From Tenacibaculum sp. MAR_2009_124 (lineage in GTDB: Bacteria; Bacteroidota; Bacteroidia; Flavobacteriales; Flavobacteriaceae): a stretch of DNA of 64,000 nt. Within the stretch, counting starts at the first letter, position 1, and each line of letters opens with the position of its first letter. The position numbers were made by a program, and so were the translations under genes. Below the pieces are notes generated by a model. It did not search any database. It was not told the DNA's origin and saw only the letters and a program-made list of their open reading frames with translations. Location of the stretch: contig NZ_FNSF01000006.1 in assembly GCF_900105455.1 (NCBI RefSeq), forward strand, positions 1 to 64,000, given 5' to 3'. Of this stretch, positions 1-9,599 are shown one piece after another.

Positions 1-2
1 AA

Positions 3-89
3 GTATTCTTTAAGGAAGCTATCGACAATTTCGAAGCTATTTTTATGGCTGTTGTTGGGGGCAACGAAAGAACTGGCTATACTTTTTAG
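3..89 (+). CDS. C-terminal fragment of an unidentified gene
   Basis: An open frame enters from the left edge and stops at a TAG at 87-89, giving 28 residues that end in NERTGYTF. It is the only plus-strand coding signal here and converges on the minus-strand PRTRC genes. I do not recognise the family from so short a tail; it could be a transposase or a host gene. Confidence 0.35.
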   Translation, partial: VFFKEAIDNFEAIFMAVVGGNERTGYTF

Positions 90-107
90 ATTTTGTCATT
101 TATAAAT

Positions 108-127
108 ACATCTTATTATTAAGATGT
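108..127. terminator. Hairpin between convergent genes
   Basis: Perfect 8-bp inverted repeat ACATCTTA / TAAGATGT with a TTAT loop, between the plus-strand fragment ending at 89 and the minus-strand gene ending at 161. Its position suits a bidirectional terminator, although the T-run is weak. Confidence 0.4.
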
Positions 128-160
128 TGGAGTCTTTCAGATCATTAGAGGTACAGAAAT

Positions 161-472
161 TTATACTTCACCGTATCCGTACCCTTTGAATTGCAGCTCA
201 TCGGAAAGGGTTTTCCACGTAGCTTTTCTAAGTTTGGCTACACTCCAATGTTTTGGTGCTGTCAGTGGATTTTCTTTCATGTTATCCAGTTCCCATTGTA
301 GGTACTGTATGTTATTGATAATTGGTATTTCGAAATTATCCACCTTTACTTTAGGCGCTTGAAACTCATTGATAAAAGCTGTATTAATAAGCTCAATGGT
401 TTGTTCGTTTTGATATTGCTCTTTCAGGCAAGCTTTATAGAACCTACTCATATTATTATCTTTTAAGTTCAA
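161..472 (-). CDS. Conserved-looking hypothetical protein in the PRTRC cluster
   Basis: 103-residue soluble protein with no signal peptide or membrane segment and no motif I recognise. A tryptophan-bearing C-terminal part (HWSVAKLRKATW) ends in FKGYGYGEV. The start at 472 overlaps the end of the upstream gene (stop at 456) by 17 bp, so the two are probably translationally coupled and co-transcribed with PRTRC C and E. A function in the PRTRC module is inferred from position only. Confidence 0.55.
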   Translation of the reverse strand: MNLKDNNMSRFYKACLKEQYQNEQTIELINTAFINEFQAPKVKVDNFEIPIINNIQYLQWELDNMKENPLTAPKHWSVAKLRKATWKTLSDELQFKGYGYGEV

Positions 473-710
473 ATAGTTCGTTGGTGCATGGTACTACTTT
501 AATACCATCATATAGAAAGACATCTATTTTCTGAGCTCCTACTTTTTTGGCTTGTTTATAGAAGTCATCGTAGTTATATTGAATAGAGGCGTTATCATAG
601 GAGTTAATCCCGATAGAGACAAGCTCAAGTCTTAATTCTTTATTACGTTCTTGTTTATTGAGTTGTCTAAAAGGTTGAAATTCTAGACCATTGTACTTAA
701 ATTTTTTCAT
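456..710 (-). CDS. Hypothetical protein in the PRTRC cluster
   Basis: 84-residue soluble protein, rich in charged and aromatic residues, with no recognised domain. It lies 67 bp downstream of the PRTRC C gene and overlaps the next gene. PRTRC loci usually carry B, A, F and ThiF genes at about this place; this protein is much shorter than those and I cannot equate it with any of them. Confidence 0.55.
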   Translation of the reverse strand: MKKFKYNGLEFQPFRQLNKQERNKELRLELVSIGINSYDNASIQYNYDDFYKQAKKVGAQKIDVFLYDGIKVVPCTNELFELKR

Positions 711-777
711 GACGTTATATTTTTTTAAAGAGGGGAAGTCCCTTACCTCTTCCCCTCTCAGTATATACAGGAACTAG

Positions 778-1002
778 CTATCCTTTAGTTCCTGCAATGG
801 TTCTAAACTCTATTTTATTCTCCCCATCCACAAAACCAAGGTCTACTATTTTGGCTGTTGTCAGCTCTGGGTAAAGATTTGAAAAGTGGTTTAAGATATC
901 TTCATTGGATAGTGTTGGATTGATATCATCTAGGGTTATTTTTTCGCTTCCATTTACAAACAGAAGTTTCTTTTGATTTGATCTATTTTCATAACTATTC
1001 AC
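778..1002 (-). CDS. PRTRC system protein C
   Basis: 74 residues. The block NPTLSNEDILNHFSNLYPEL followed by TTAKI and the terminal TIAGTKG match the compact PRTRC protein C family (about 72 residues, usually ending in GTKG). PRTRC means ParB-related, ThiF-related cassette, a gene set found on plasmids and integrative elements; the biochemical role of protein C is not established. The best start is the GTG at 1002, which overlaps the last codons of the PRTRC E reading frame, as expected for coupled genes. This is the clearest marker that the left end is an element-maintenance module. Confidence 0.85.
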   Translation of the reverse strand: MNSYENRSNQKKLLFVNGSEKITLDDINPTLSNEDILNHFSNLYPELTTAKIVDLGFVDGENKIEFRTIAGTKG

Positions 1003-1483
1003 TAAAAAGAGAGGGTTTGTTATACTTTTTCATGGTCTCTATGATATCGAGAGCCTTTTTATTCTTAGGGTCAATGTCTAGGACTTTTTGTGCTAGATTG
1101 ATTGCCTTTTGGTGATCTTTAAGAGCATTAAATTCTTTATGGTCTGTACATTCAGTAAGAGCGAGAATTGTTTTTTTGATTTTCTCCTTTTATCTTTATT
1201 GTATTGAGAATTTTTTTGAGCTTGTTCTAGATTTTTTTCATATTCTTCTATATTGGAGATTATTTCAGATGTTTTCTCCATTGGTTGTTGAATGATATCA
1301 AAGAATTTTTGATCTAGTTCTTCTGCTGATGCAGTAAGGGTCAATTGCTTGATTTTGGTAATGGCTTTATCCTGAGCATTTACCTTTGGCAGTACCGACA
1401 CAGAAACGATTTTGTCGGTACTTATAGTGATTGCCAAGGTAACTTGCTTCACATTGAGTGTTTGCGAGTTTTTGAAAAAACAT
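995..1483 (-). pseudogene. PRTRC system protein E, frameshifted
   Basis: Read from the ATG at 1483, the N-terminus starts MFFQKLANT and then shifts frame near 1450-1465. The next frame carries the family core, including VSVSVLPKVNAQDKA, LTASAEELDQKFF and SNIEEYEK. A second shift near 1180-1200 moves to a frame giving a TPR-like tail (NALKDHQKAINLAQKVLD) that ends at the TAG at 995-997, overlapping the start of PRTRC C. The three segments together match the length and layout of PRTRC E, so this is one gene with two indels. It is either genuinely decayed or contains homopolymer sequencing errors. Confidence 0.75.
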
Positions 1484-1502
1484 AATACTTAAACTTAAAA
1501 AA

Positions 1503-1905
1503 TTAAAAAAGTGGGGTATAGATATTATCTTGATAACCTTCGGTTACTTCTACGAAATTGATCATTCGTTTAATAGTTTCAGTAAGATTTACGGCATTTT
1601 CCAGCACGTATTTTTTGACTTCTTCTTTGGAGTTTCCTAATAAGTTCAGGCGTGCATTTCCGATAAACTGATTGGTTTCGGTATCGGCTTTAATGGGGAG
1701 TTCCCAACCGACAAAAAGTAGATTTTGTGGGTCATTTATAAGGTAGACCTTTTTACGTTTGCCTTTAATCTTTCCGTAGTAGCCTTTTTCATTGTGTCCG
1801 TGTATGGTTGATTCGGTTTTACAAGTTATTGCCATAGCTTCGCCGACAGTAAAAAAGGGTAATTTTCGTGCCTTTTTTCAGGCTTTGAGAGTTTAGATTT
1901 TCCAT
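1503..1905 (-). pseudogene. Small hypothetical gene with a one-base frameshift
   Basis: A standard element leader (AATATTCTAAATCTCA) sits just before an ATG at 1905 that starts MENLNSQSLKKGTKITLF. After a run of six T the frame is lost. With five T it would continue into TVGEAMAITCKTESTIHG and the remaining frame to 1503, which contains KIKGKRKKVYLINDP, NLLFVGWELPI and a helical C-terminus. The intact product would be about 133 residues, first in the PRTRC operon. Family not recognised. The downstream frame alone can encode 110 residues from an internal ATG at 1835. Confidence 0.6.
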
Positions 1906-1930
1906 AATTAGTGAGATTTAGAATATTCTT
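1906..1930 (-). promoter_or_regulatory. Element leader motif AATATTCTAAATCTCA
   Basis: Minus-strand copy of the motif that precedes many operons here. It ends just before the ATG at 1905 and helps choose that upstream start over the later one at 1835. Confidence 0.5.
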
Positions 1931-2068
1931 ATATATATATATAAAGATACGAACAAACCTTTGTTTTTCTTGGAAAAACAAGGGTAAAACCCACCTTACT
2001 CTTCTTTTCCCTAACCATAAAAAGTGTTGGATTTAGTTAGGGCTAGCGTTCTTGATTGTAGAGATATT

Positions 2069-2156
2069 AAAGCCTTTGCTTTGTAAATTTTTGTTAGGAG
2101 GAAAAGCGACTTTAGAAGCTCTTTCTTTTGTTACAAAATCCAATGGCAAAGGCTTT
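2069..2156. repeat. Long inverted repeat downstream of the helicase pseudogene
   Basis: AAAGCCTTTGC at 2069-2079 is the exact reverse complement of GCAAAGGCTTT at 2146-2156, with 66 nt between. The right arm abuts the stop of the large minus-strand pseudogene at 2157. It may be a terminator or 3' processing structure; no gene is visible between 1931 and 2156. Confidence 0.4.
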
Positions 2157-5100
2157 TTATATAAGCGTAAAGCAAGGTGAAACGTCTTTATAAAACAGGT
2201 CCTTTATTTGATTGTTTTTCTTTGTTTTTGTTTTTCTTTTTATTTGATCATTTTTAGAATCTTCACTAGGAGTGTTTTCTTCTTGAATTTTATCTAACTT
2301 TTTATTGATCTGTGCTATTCTGCTTTCGATGCTATGTATTTGATCTTGTTTTTGAAAATCGGTATCTATGATAATTTGGTTTCCTTTAATTTCTTTTTTT
2401 GTCTTTTCTACTAACTCTTTATACTCTTTGAGTAATGGAGTTACTTTTAAAAGAGCATTTTTAATATACATTGCAACATCTTTTTCATTTTTATTAAGTT
2501 GTCTTTTGCCATATCCATAGGTGTTTTCACTATTAGTTCTTACTAGAATGTTTCCGTGAGAATAGAATAAAGTTGCTTTATAAAAAGTAGCAATATCAAA
2601 TTCCTGTTGCTTTTGAGATTTTTCTTGACAGTATTCAATAATATGTTTTCCGAGTACTTTAGGTTTCATAAAATTTTTTCCATTGATAAGAATAATGTTT
2701 TGGTAATAGTTTGAGTCTTCCAATATGGTTTGAGGGAAATCTTTATGGTCTATTTGAAGATTTTTTTCTATGTCTTGATAATTCTTGAAACGTTCCTTTT
2801 GGCGATATTGGGCAAACTTTGCGCTCTGATGATTTTTTTTAAATACTTCTTTTTCAATTTTTAAAGACTCCAGTTCTTTTTTAAGATTTTCTTTTTAAAA
2901 AAGAGGGCTATCGTGTGCCAGGGCTAATAAGGAGTTATAGTCCATTTCACCTTTATCATCGATAGGACCTAAATCAATAGAATTAAGTTTAATAGAAACC
3001 GTTGACTAGTTGGCTAATAAAACGGGCTTTGGTATTTACATGGTTTAACATGACAGCATCGGAAGTGTTTTTGGTTATATAGAAATTGACTTTTACTTGG
3101 TTATTATAATGAGATTTGGCAAAAAACATTATCTGGTCTTGCTCCTCTACCGTTTCTCTGATCTATTTTAGAGGGGTCAAAAGGAATATCTACATGATGA
3201 ATATGAATAAGTCTATTTTGAAAATTTGTTCCAGTACCTAGTTTATCGGTTGAACCGATAACAATACGATAAATACCTGCATTTAAATCTTTAAAGCACT
3301 GTTCTCTTTGAAGGTCATTTTTAAAGTCATGAATAAAAATGATTTCATTAGGATTAATTTTGTGTTTATCAATTAAAGTATTTTTAATATGATCATAGAC
3401 ATTAAAACTATCCTTGGGAGTTCCTATATCAGAGAATATGGCTTGTACTCCTTTAAATTCGTTCGTTTCATAGTAAGTATTGGCAACATGCTCTGAGATA
3501 ATTGATAGTTTATTATTTTCATTTTCTATAAGGTCTTGGTTAAGTAATCGTACATCAATAGAGAATACCTCATGTGATGGAGTGCTATTAAAGATACTGC
3601 TGATAGTTCATAATTTTTACTATCACCTGTATTGATAAAGTCTCTAATATTTTCAAAATAGTTGTTTTGAAGTTTTGTAGGTTTAATTTGAATGGCCTCG
3701 ACAACGATTTGAGGCTTGTCTACTTTATGAGTAGTTGAATTGACAATAATAGAGACTTGTCTATAAAGAGAGGCAAGGAGGCGTAATTTTTTAAATTCTC
3801 TAAAACGCTCTTTTACTTTAAAATCACCATTAATAGTAGGTTCAAATTCATAGGTTTTATTGGCAAACATTTGAGCCCATTGATCAAAAGATTCTATGTT
3901 GAGTTGTTTAAGTTTTTCAGGAATTAGGTATTTAAAAATTACATAAGCTTCAGTGATAGAGTTTTTAATTGGTGTACCAGAAAAAAAAGAGGCTTGATAA
4001 TCTTTACCTGATATTTTTTGAAGTGTTCGAAGTGATGCTAATAGATTCTTACTTCTTTCAGATCCAGAGGAGGTATTTAAACCACCAACACGGTTGTGTC
4101 TAGTGGTATACATTAAGTTTTTGAATTTATGGTATTCATCCACCATAATATGATTGATTTTCATACTTTCAAAATCCAGTGTATTGTCTTTTTTAAATTC
4201 TAGTTTAGCATAAATTTCTTTTAATTCAACGGTTAAATTTTGTTTTTCTTCGTTCTAGGCCGTGTAAGGTCGCTTTATGTATTTTAAATGAATTATTATG
4301 AATTACTGAAAGGTCTTTTTCCAAGTGATTTAATTCATTTTGAATAATTTCAACAATGGTATGAACAGATTGGGGGATCTGTTTAAAAGTTTCATGACTC
4401 ATCAATATAATATCATAATCATTGTGAGCAATGTTTGCAAAAGCGATTTCTCGTTTAGTTTTGGTTTTTGCGTTTTTGTCATCTAGTACGAAAAGATTGG
4501 CATTAGGAAAAGCGTTTCTAAAGTTAGATTCTAGCTGTTTTAACGTGGGTTTTAAACCAACAATAAGTGTTTTTTTTAGAAATCCCTAACTCTTTTAATT
4601 TCATTGCGGAAATAGCCATAGAAAGCGTTTTTCCGAAGCCTACTTCTTTATGAACTAAGAGTCCTTCATTTTGTAAGATACCGGCGGTAGTGTTGAGTTG
4701 ATAATTATAAGGGGTAAAGTGTTCAAGACCTTTAAAGGTTAGATGTTTTCCATCATATACAGGATTGAGATGAGCTTCATATTTATTATAGAAAATCGTT
4801 TCTATTTTATCTTTGATTGTTGGATTGTCTAATACGTATTGTTTGAATCTTGTAGAGTAGTTCAAATTTAATTTTGAACTCGGTCATTTTAACCTTATCT
4901 GTTTTCTTATTGTCTTTATCCCCTTTAGTTACATAAGGTATAGATTGGTTAAGAGCAGCTGCGAGTACTTTTTCAAAATCGTAATAAATGTTTTGAGTTT
5001 GAATGGTAAATCTTTTGGTAAGATCGAAATCTAATGATCAACTCTGACCATATATTTGAACTACTTTGATTAAATCGAATGACAACCTGAGTAAAGTATT

Positions 5101-7019
5101 TATATCAATAAAATCTTCAACCATATCATAGGGCATCCATGATTCGTGAAGCTTAATATCCATGTCTTCAAAAGAAGTTATGGGTGGTTTAACCTCTTCG
5201 AGTTTAGCAATGGTTTTATCTAAGTAGGATTTGTCTATATAACTTTGTATTTTCCAAAATCCCCATTTTTATAGAGATCTATTTTTTGATAGATCAAACC
5301 GCTGAAGAATTCTTGTGAAGTAACGATATTCACTTTTGGTTCTTTTGAAAATCGAAGTAGAAAAGTTGCTCCGAAATTCCTTGTTCTATAATTTGTTTTT
5401 GAGGTATATTTAAAAGAGATGAAATTTCTTTGATATCTAATCTATTGTATTTATTTAAACTATAAAAATAGCATCGTTGAGAGAATCAATTTTTACTTCA
5501 GATTCCTTGATTCTTTGACTTGATGAGAAGATATCGGATTTGATAATGTTTTTGTTCTAGTTTTTCAAGACCTAGAATAAGTGGAGCTTGTCTATCAAGA
5601 GCTACAAATGTCTATTTCTTTTTCATTAAGAGCACCGTATTGAAAGAAAAACAAATCGTAATCATAATTAAGTTCTTTTTGTATGGAGTTAAAAAGTCTC
5701 TATTTTTGATTCATTGATAAGATCTATATAACGATCTCTGATGTGAATAATTTAGATAATTTATCAAATTCAAGGGGTTTGTTTAATGTAATCAAGAGTT
5801 TTGAAGCTGATATTTTAGCAATTATTTTTGATCAACGATAATATTGCCAGGTTGTAATTCGCCTCTATATAGAACAGCACTTGGCAAGTTAGTTTCTACT
5901 GCTACTTCTTGGTTTCTAGGGTTCTTGAGATTTAAGAGAAAGGTAAAGTCTATGCTTTTAAAATTAGAAAATTGATCAAAACTATGCTTAGGTAATGTTC
6001 AATACTATTGTTAAAAGAGTCGATAGTATAATCCTATTATGATAAAGTCCGCCTTCTATGATTTCACCAAGTACATTCTCTGGATATTCCTTAAAATAGG
6101 CACTATAGGAGACTTTATTGTCTCCAACATTAATGGCTTTAGTATCAATAAAGAGTTGGTTTAAATCCTTTTGTTCTTTAGTGGTAATAAGTCCTTGATT
6201 ATTTTGAAAAAAAAGGAGATCTGTTACAACTTTAGTGTTTTCCTTTTCAAAGGTATCATTTGGAAGTCTGAAACCTCCAATAAAATTGGATTGGTTAATA
6301 ATTTGTTGTCTAATTTTTTGGTTTTTCTCTCTATCCAATAGATTTTTAGTAGTAATAATAACGGCAATTCCTTTGGGGTTTAATAGTGTATTGATTTTAA
6401 ATGAGAAATAGCCATGTAGGCTTTTTTTAATTACGTAATCGTCTTCATAATGTGATATGGAAGGGTCAAAAACGGATGCACTACCGAAAGGTATATTAGA
6501 AATTATCAGATCATAGGTTTTAGGTGCATCGGTATTGGCGTGTACTTCAAAAGGAATTCCATAGAGAGTAACGTTTTTATTGTTTTGAAAATTGTGAGAG
6601 AATATAGAGGAGGTGATAACATCTTTTTCAAAGGCAGTGTATTTAGCTTGAGGAAAAACTTTGAGAAGAGATTTTACAAAAGCACCGTTTCCTGCGGCAG
6701 GTTCTAATATGGTTTTAGGAAGAAAGGTATTGTTTTTATTTAAAAAGTTCACAATAAGATCGACCAGTGGATCGGGAGTAAAATAAGAAGTTAAAGAAGC
6801 TTGCTTTAGGCTACTTAAAACAGTTTGAGAATATTGTTCTCCGTAAAATTTATTTAGTGTTTGTTCGAGTAATTGAAAGTCTTTTTCAGATTTAATAATA
6901 TCAAATATTCGTCCGAAACCAGGGTTATTAATAAAAGTATTTTTAAAGTTATTACTATTATTTATAGCTTCAATAGTTTGAATGATGTACTGTAAGTACT
7001 TCTTTTTGGATAGCTTCAT
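2157..7019 (-). pseudogene. Giant DNA methyltransferase-helicase fusion, broken by many frameshifts
   Basis: Starts at the ATG at 7019. The first 340 or so residues form an N6-adenine methyltransferase domain with motif I LEPAAGNGAF and the catalytic-loop variant ISNIPFG. After a frameshift near 6000, pieces in different frames give a superfamily 2 helicase: a Walker A-like HKEVGFGKTLS near 4630, then LIVGLKPTLKQLES, a DEYHKFKN box near 4140, and FFSGTPI near 3980. A lysine-rich coiled-coil-like C-terminus ends at 2157. If intact it would be about 1,600 residues, like the methylase-helicase fusions of Bacteroidota mobile elements. At least six shifts occur, several in A or T runs (for example the A8 near 4570). 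Confidence 0.75.
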
Positions 7020-7045
7020 AATTTTGAGATGAGATTTAGAATAAT
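7020..7045 (-). promoter_or_regulatory. Element leader motif before the methylase-helicase gene
   Basis: Minus strand reads ATTATTCTAAATCTCATC directly before the ATG at 7019, a close match to the motif before other operons of this element. Confidence 0.5.
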
Positions 7046-7117
7046 ACTAAGTAAAACAGGGAAGGGATGCTGTTTTACTTAGTTAGTTTTAAAATATATT
7101 ATTGAGTAATAAGGGAG

Positions 7118-7387
7118 TTAGTTTTCTTGATAGTTTTGCATCTTTTCGATAACTATATTCATGATTTTATTTTTGAGCTCATTTGTCTTTGAGATGTTAT
7201 TACAATAGATGATAATGTGGGTTTTATTTTCAGAAGAAATTTTTAAGGAAAAGTTACCTTTACTATTACGATAGCTTTTAGAGAAATTGAGTTTTTCTAT
7301 AAGTTCTGTAACGGAATCAAAAAAAATTAGAGTATTGAATACTTCTTGTTTTGTTTGATGATTTTGAATTGATAATGTGAATTGCAT
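7118..7387 (-). CDS. Hypothetical protein
   Basis: 89 residues, soluble, beta-strand-rich N-terminal half (FTLSIQNHQTKQEVFNTLIFF) and a helical end. Ten bp downstream of the 424-residue gene and upstream of the methylase-helicase gene, in the same orientation. No family recognised; probably an element-specific accessory of the DNA-processing operon. Confidence 0.5.
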   Translation of the reverse strand: MQFTLSIQNHQTKQEVFNTLIFFDSVTELIEKLNFSKSYRNSKGNFSLKISSENKTHIIIYCNNISKTNELKNKIMNIVIEKMQNYQEN

Positions 7388-7397
7388 TGAGTGAGTT

Positions 7398-8672
7398 TTA
7401 TAATGAGATTTCTTTTTTTTTGTCTTTAGGCAGATATTTTGATATTTGATTTAGTTTATGATAGTTCTTATCATTATTAAATTCTTTAACCAATTTATCA
7501 AAAGATTTTTTATTGAGTGGTTCAAACTGAATATCTCTATTATTAGCGATATGTTTTGTTATGAAATATTTTTGAGTTTGAAAGTGTTTTTTTATTTCAA
7601 CTGATTTTTGGTTTTTATTTAGTGAAATACTTTCAGATTCGAGAAAGAAGTTTTTGTCGAAAATTACATTTTTATGAATGTTGTTTCGAACCTTTAGAGG
7701 AATATTTTCATTGGAGAGAAACTGTTCCATTGAATACCATTTAGTTTGAGATTGCCCTTTTTCACTGATAATAGTTCCTATTTTAAGTTCTCCATGGCTT
7801 TGCCCTAAATAATATTTAGAATTTAGTTTTGAAATAAGTTGTATATTATTTTGATTGACTTGGTGTTGTATATCCTTTGGAGTAAGAAGGTATATATTAT
7901 TTTGATTTGATTTTTGAATTAGGGGTTCAATAGAAATAAAATCTTTGTTGATTTCATTGACCGTTCCTATGATTGATTTTCCTTTGTGATCAAATTTAAT
8001 ATTTTGATGAAGGTATTTGTCTTTGTTTTGGAAAATATCTAGGTTAATAAGTTGTACGTTTTTTTGAAAATACTTATTGTTTTTAAAAGCTTCTACAACA
8101 ATAGCATTGAATTGGTTTTGAATAAAAGTTTGTTTTTCTTTAGATATAGATTGAATATCTTTTTTAAAAAAGAGTCTTTTAAACTGAAGATTGGAACTAT
8201 TTAGAGGGTGTAATTTATGAAGTTGTTCTTTAATTTTTCTTGGGGAATAGGGATTCCATATAGGTAGGTTATTTACTTTATTATAGGAAAGGTAAAACTT
8301 ATTATTTTTACTGTTATATCCAATTATAATGTTTTTATTAACGATAGAATTGTCGAGAATTTCAATGTTTCCAATGGGGATTATTTTTTGATCTTTTTCG
8401 CTTTGTTTTTCTAAGAGTTGATGTTTGGCTATGAGTTCGTTAAGGTTGTGGGTGATAAAACCTTTTTTTTCCAGATCGATGTTTTTTAGGTAGATAAGGT
8501 GTTTGAGGCTTGTGATTTCTTGGGGAGAAACGTTTTTATATTCTATGTTTTTAAAAATTTTAAAATCGAGGTCGTTAATAGCGTTAACTTTATTTTTTAT
8601 TTTAAATACTTTTTTTTTGAAGTTGTGAAGAAATTTTTGAAGTTGTGAGAATTCTTGTATTGAATGTTCCAT
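7398..8672 (-). CDS. Large hypothetical protein of the element
   Basis: 424 residues, Lys/Asn-rich, with no signal peptide or membrane span. The middle holds two imperfectly similar beta-rich modules around FKGKSIIGTVNEINKDFISI-like and KLNSKYYLGQSHGELKIG segments, reminiscent of DUF3945/DUF4099-type repeats in Bacteroidota conjugative elements, but I cannot confirm this. The start at 8672 is supported by a leader motif plus TCTCATTAATT immediately upstream, the same context as the gene at 11009. Unlike its neighbours downstream it is intact. Confidence 0.55.
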   Translation of the reverse strand: MEHSIQEFSQLQKFLHNFKKKVFKIKNKVNAINDLDFKIFKNIEYKNVSPQEITSLKHLIYLKNIDLEKKGFITHNLNELIAKHQLLEKQSEKDQKIIPIGNIEILDNSIVNKNIIIGYNSKNNKFYLSYNKVNNLPIWNPYSPRKIKEQLHKLHPLNSSNLQFKRLFFKKDIQSISKEKQTFIQNQFNAIVVEAFKNNKYFQKNVQLINLDIFQNKDKYLHQNIKFDHKGKSIIGTVNEINKDFISIEPLIQKSNQNNIYLLTPKDIQHQVNQNNIQLISKLNSKYYLGQSHGELKIGTIISEKGQSQTKWYSMEQFLSNENIPLKVRNNIHKNVIFDKNFFLESESISLNKNQKSVEIKKHFQTQKYFITKHIANNRDIQFEPLNKKSFDKLVKEFNNDKNYHKLNQISKYLPKDKKKEISL

Positions 8673-8710
8673 AATTAATGAGATTTGAGATTTTTTTTAG
8701 AATATTATTA
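8673..8710 (-). promoter_or_regulatory. Element leader motif
   Basis: Minus strand carries AATATTCTAAAAAAAATCTC, then AAATCTCATTAATT, before the ATG at 8672. The second half is nearly identical to the sequence before the gene at 11009. Confidence 0.5.
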
Positions 8711-9508
8711 CAGGTTTATAATTTTTTCAAAGATGTCCCTTTTGAGATTAAATGAGGCTTTGGGGTCAATCTTTTCTTTGTTTTTTATGATTTCATAATG
8801 TAAATGGCTTCCGGTGGACGCTCCAGTGTTTCCAATAGTTCCTATAAGTTGGTTTTGTTTGATTCGATCACCGCGAGATACTAGGATTTTATCCATATGT
8901 GCATAGAGTGTTTGAAAACCGAAACGATGTTGAATAATAACGTGATGGCCATAGCCATTCTTATCTAGTTTAGCCTCAATTATAAATCCGTTAGCGGAGG
9001 CATATATTTCTTTACCCACTGGACCAGCAAGGTCTATGCCATAATGTTTTTTGTATTTCTTATCAATAGGATGAAAACGTGTTCCAAAATTACTTGATAG
9101 TTGATAATCTCCTTTTTCCAAAGGAACAATAGAAGGGATATCATCTAGTACCGCAGGAACAAATATTAAATAAGGTTCGAGCACATTGATATAACTATAT
9201 GAATTTAGTTTATAAAGATATACTCCAATATTTTTATTAATTTTTTTTATGATTATTTTTTGTTCTCTAGCTAAAAAAAGAGAATCAATAAGGCTATCTT
9301 TTGAAGATTTACTGAGTTGATAGGATAATTTTTCGAATTCACTTTTTTGTTCCATAAGCCACTTGGGACTATCTGAAAATTTTTTATTAAACAAGGTAAA
9401 ACATATAATAATAATAAAAAAACCAATGGCAAGTGCCTGGCTTGAAGAGAGATCTTTGAAAAACGTTCTCAAGAAACTAAGTGTTTTTTTTATATAAATA
9501 TCCTTCAT
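8708..9508 (-). CDS. M23 family metallopeptidase, membrane anchored
   Basis: 266 residues. One transmembrane segment at about 25-42 would place the rest in the periplasm, followed by a helical linker. The C-terminal LytM/M23 domain (about 130-255) has the zinc ligands H155 and D159 (HYGID) and H237 in HLHYE, plus the conserved H204 in YAHM. It should cleave peptide cross-links of peptidoglycan. In a conjugative element the likely job is local wall opening for the transfer apparatus, in place of a lytic transglycosylase. It is encoded just upstream of the 424-residue gene on the same strand. Confidence 0.85.
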   Translation of the reverse strand: MKDIYIKKTLSFLRTFFKDLSSSQALAIGFFIIIICFTLFNKKFSDSPKWLMEQKSEFEKLSYQLSKSSKDSLIDSLFLAREQKIIIKKINKNIGVYLYKLNSYSYINVLEPYLIFVPAVLDDIPSIVPLEKGDYQLSSNFGTRFHPIDKKYKKHYGIDLAGPVGKEIYASANGFIIEAKLDKNGYGHHVIIQHRFGFQTLYAHMDKILVSRGDRIKQNQLIGTIGNTGASTGSHLHYEIIKNKEKIDPKASFNLKRDIFEKIINL

Positions 9509-9571
9509 TTTATTTGCGGTTTTAATTTTAATTTGTAGTTTTGTTTTATAGTTTATTTACAAACTTAGTAA

Positions 9572-9581
9572 TTATTTACAA
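9572..9581 (+). promoter_or_regulatory. Candidate operator AATTATTTAC
   Basis: One exact copy of a 10-bp motif also found at 17750, 18295, 18370 and (reverse) 51896, always in intergenic upstream DNA. Here it lies in the divergent promoter region between the M23 gene and the gene at 9600. Confidence 0.35.
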
Positions 9582-9599
9582 ATTTAAAAAGAGAAACAA

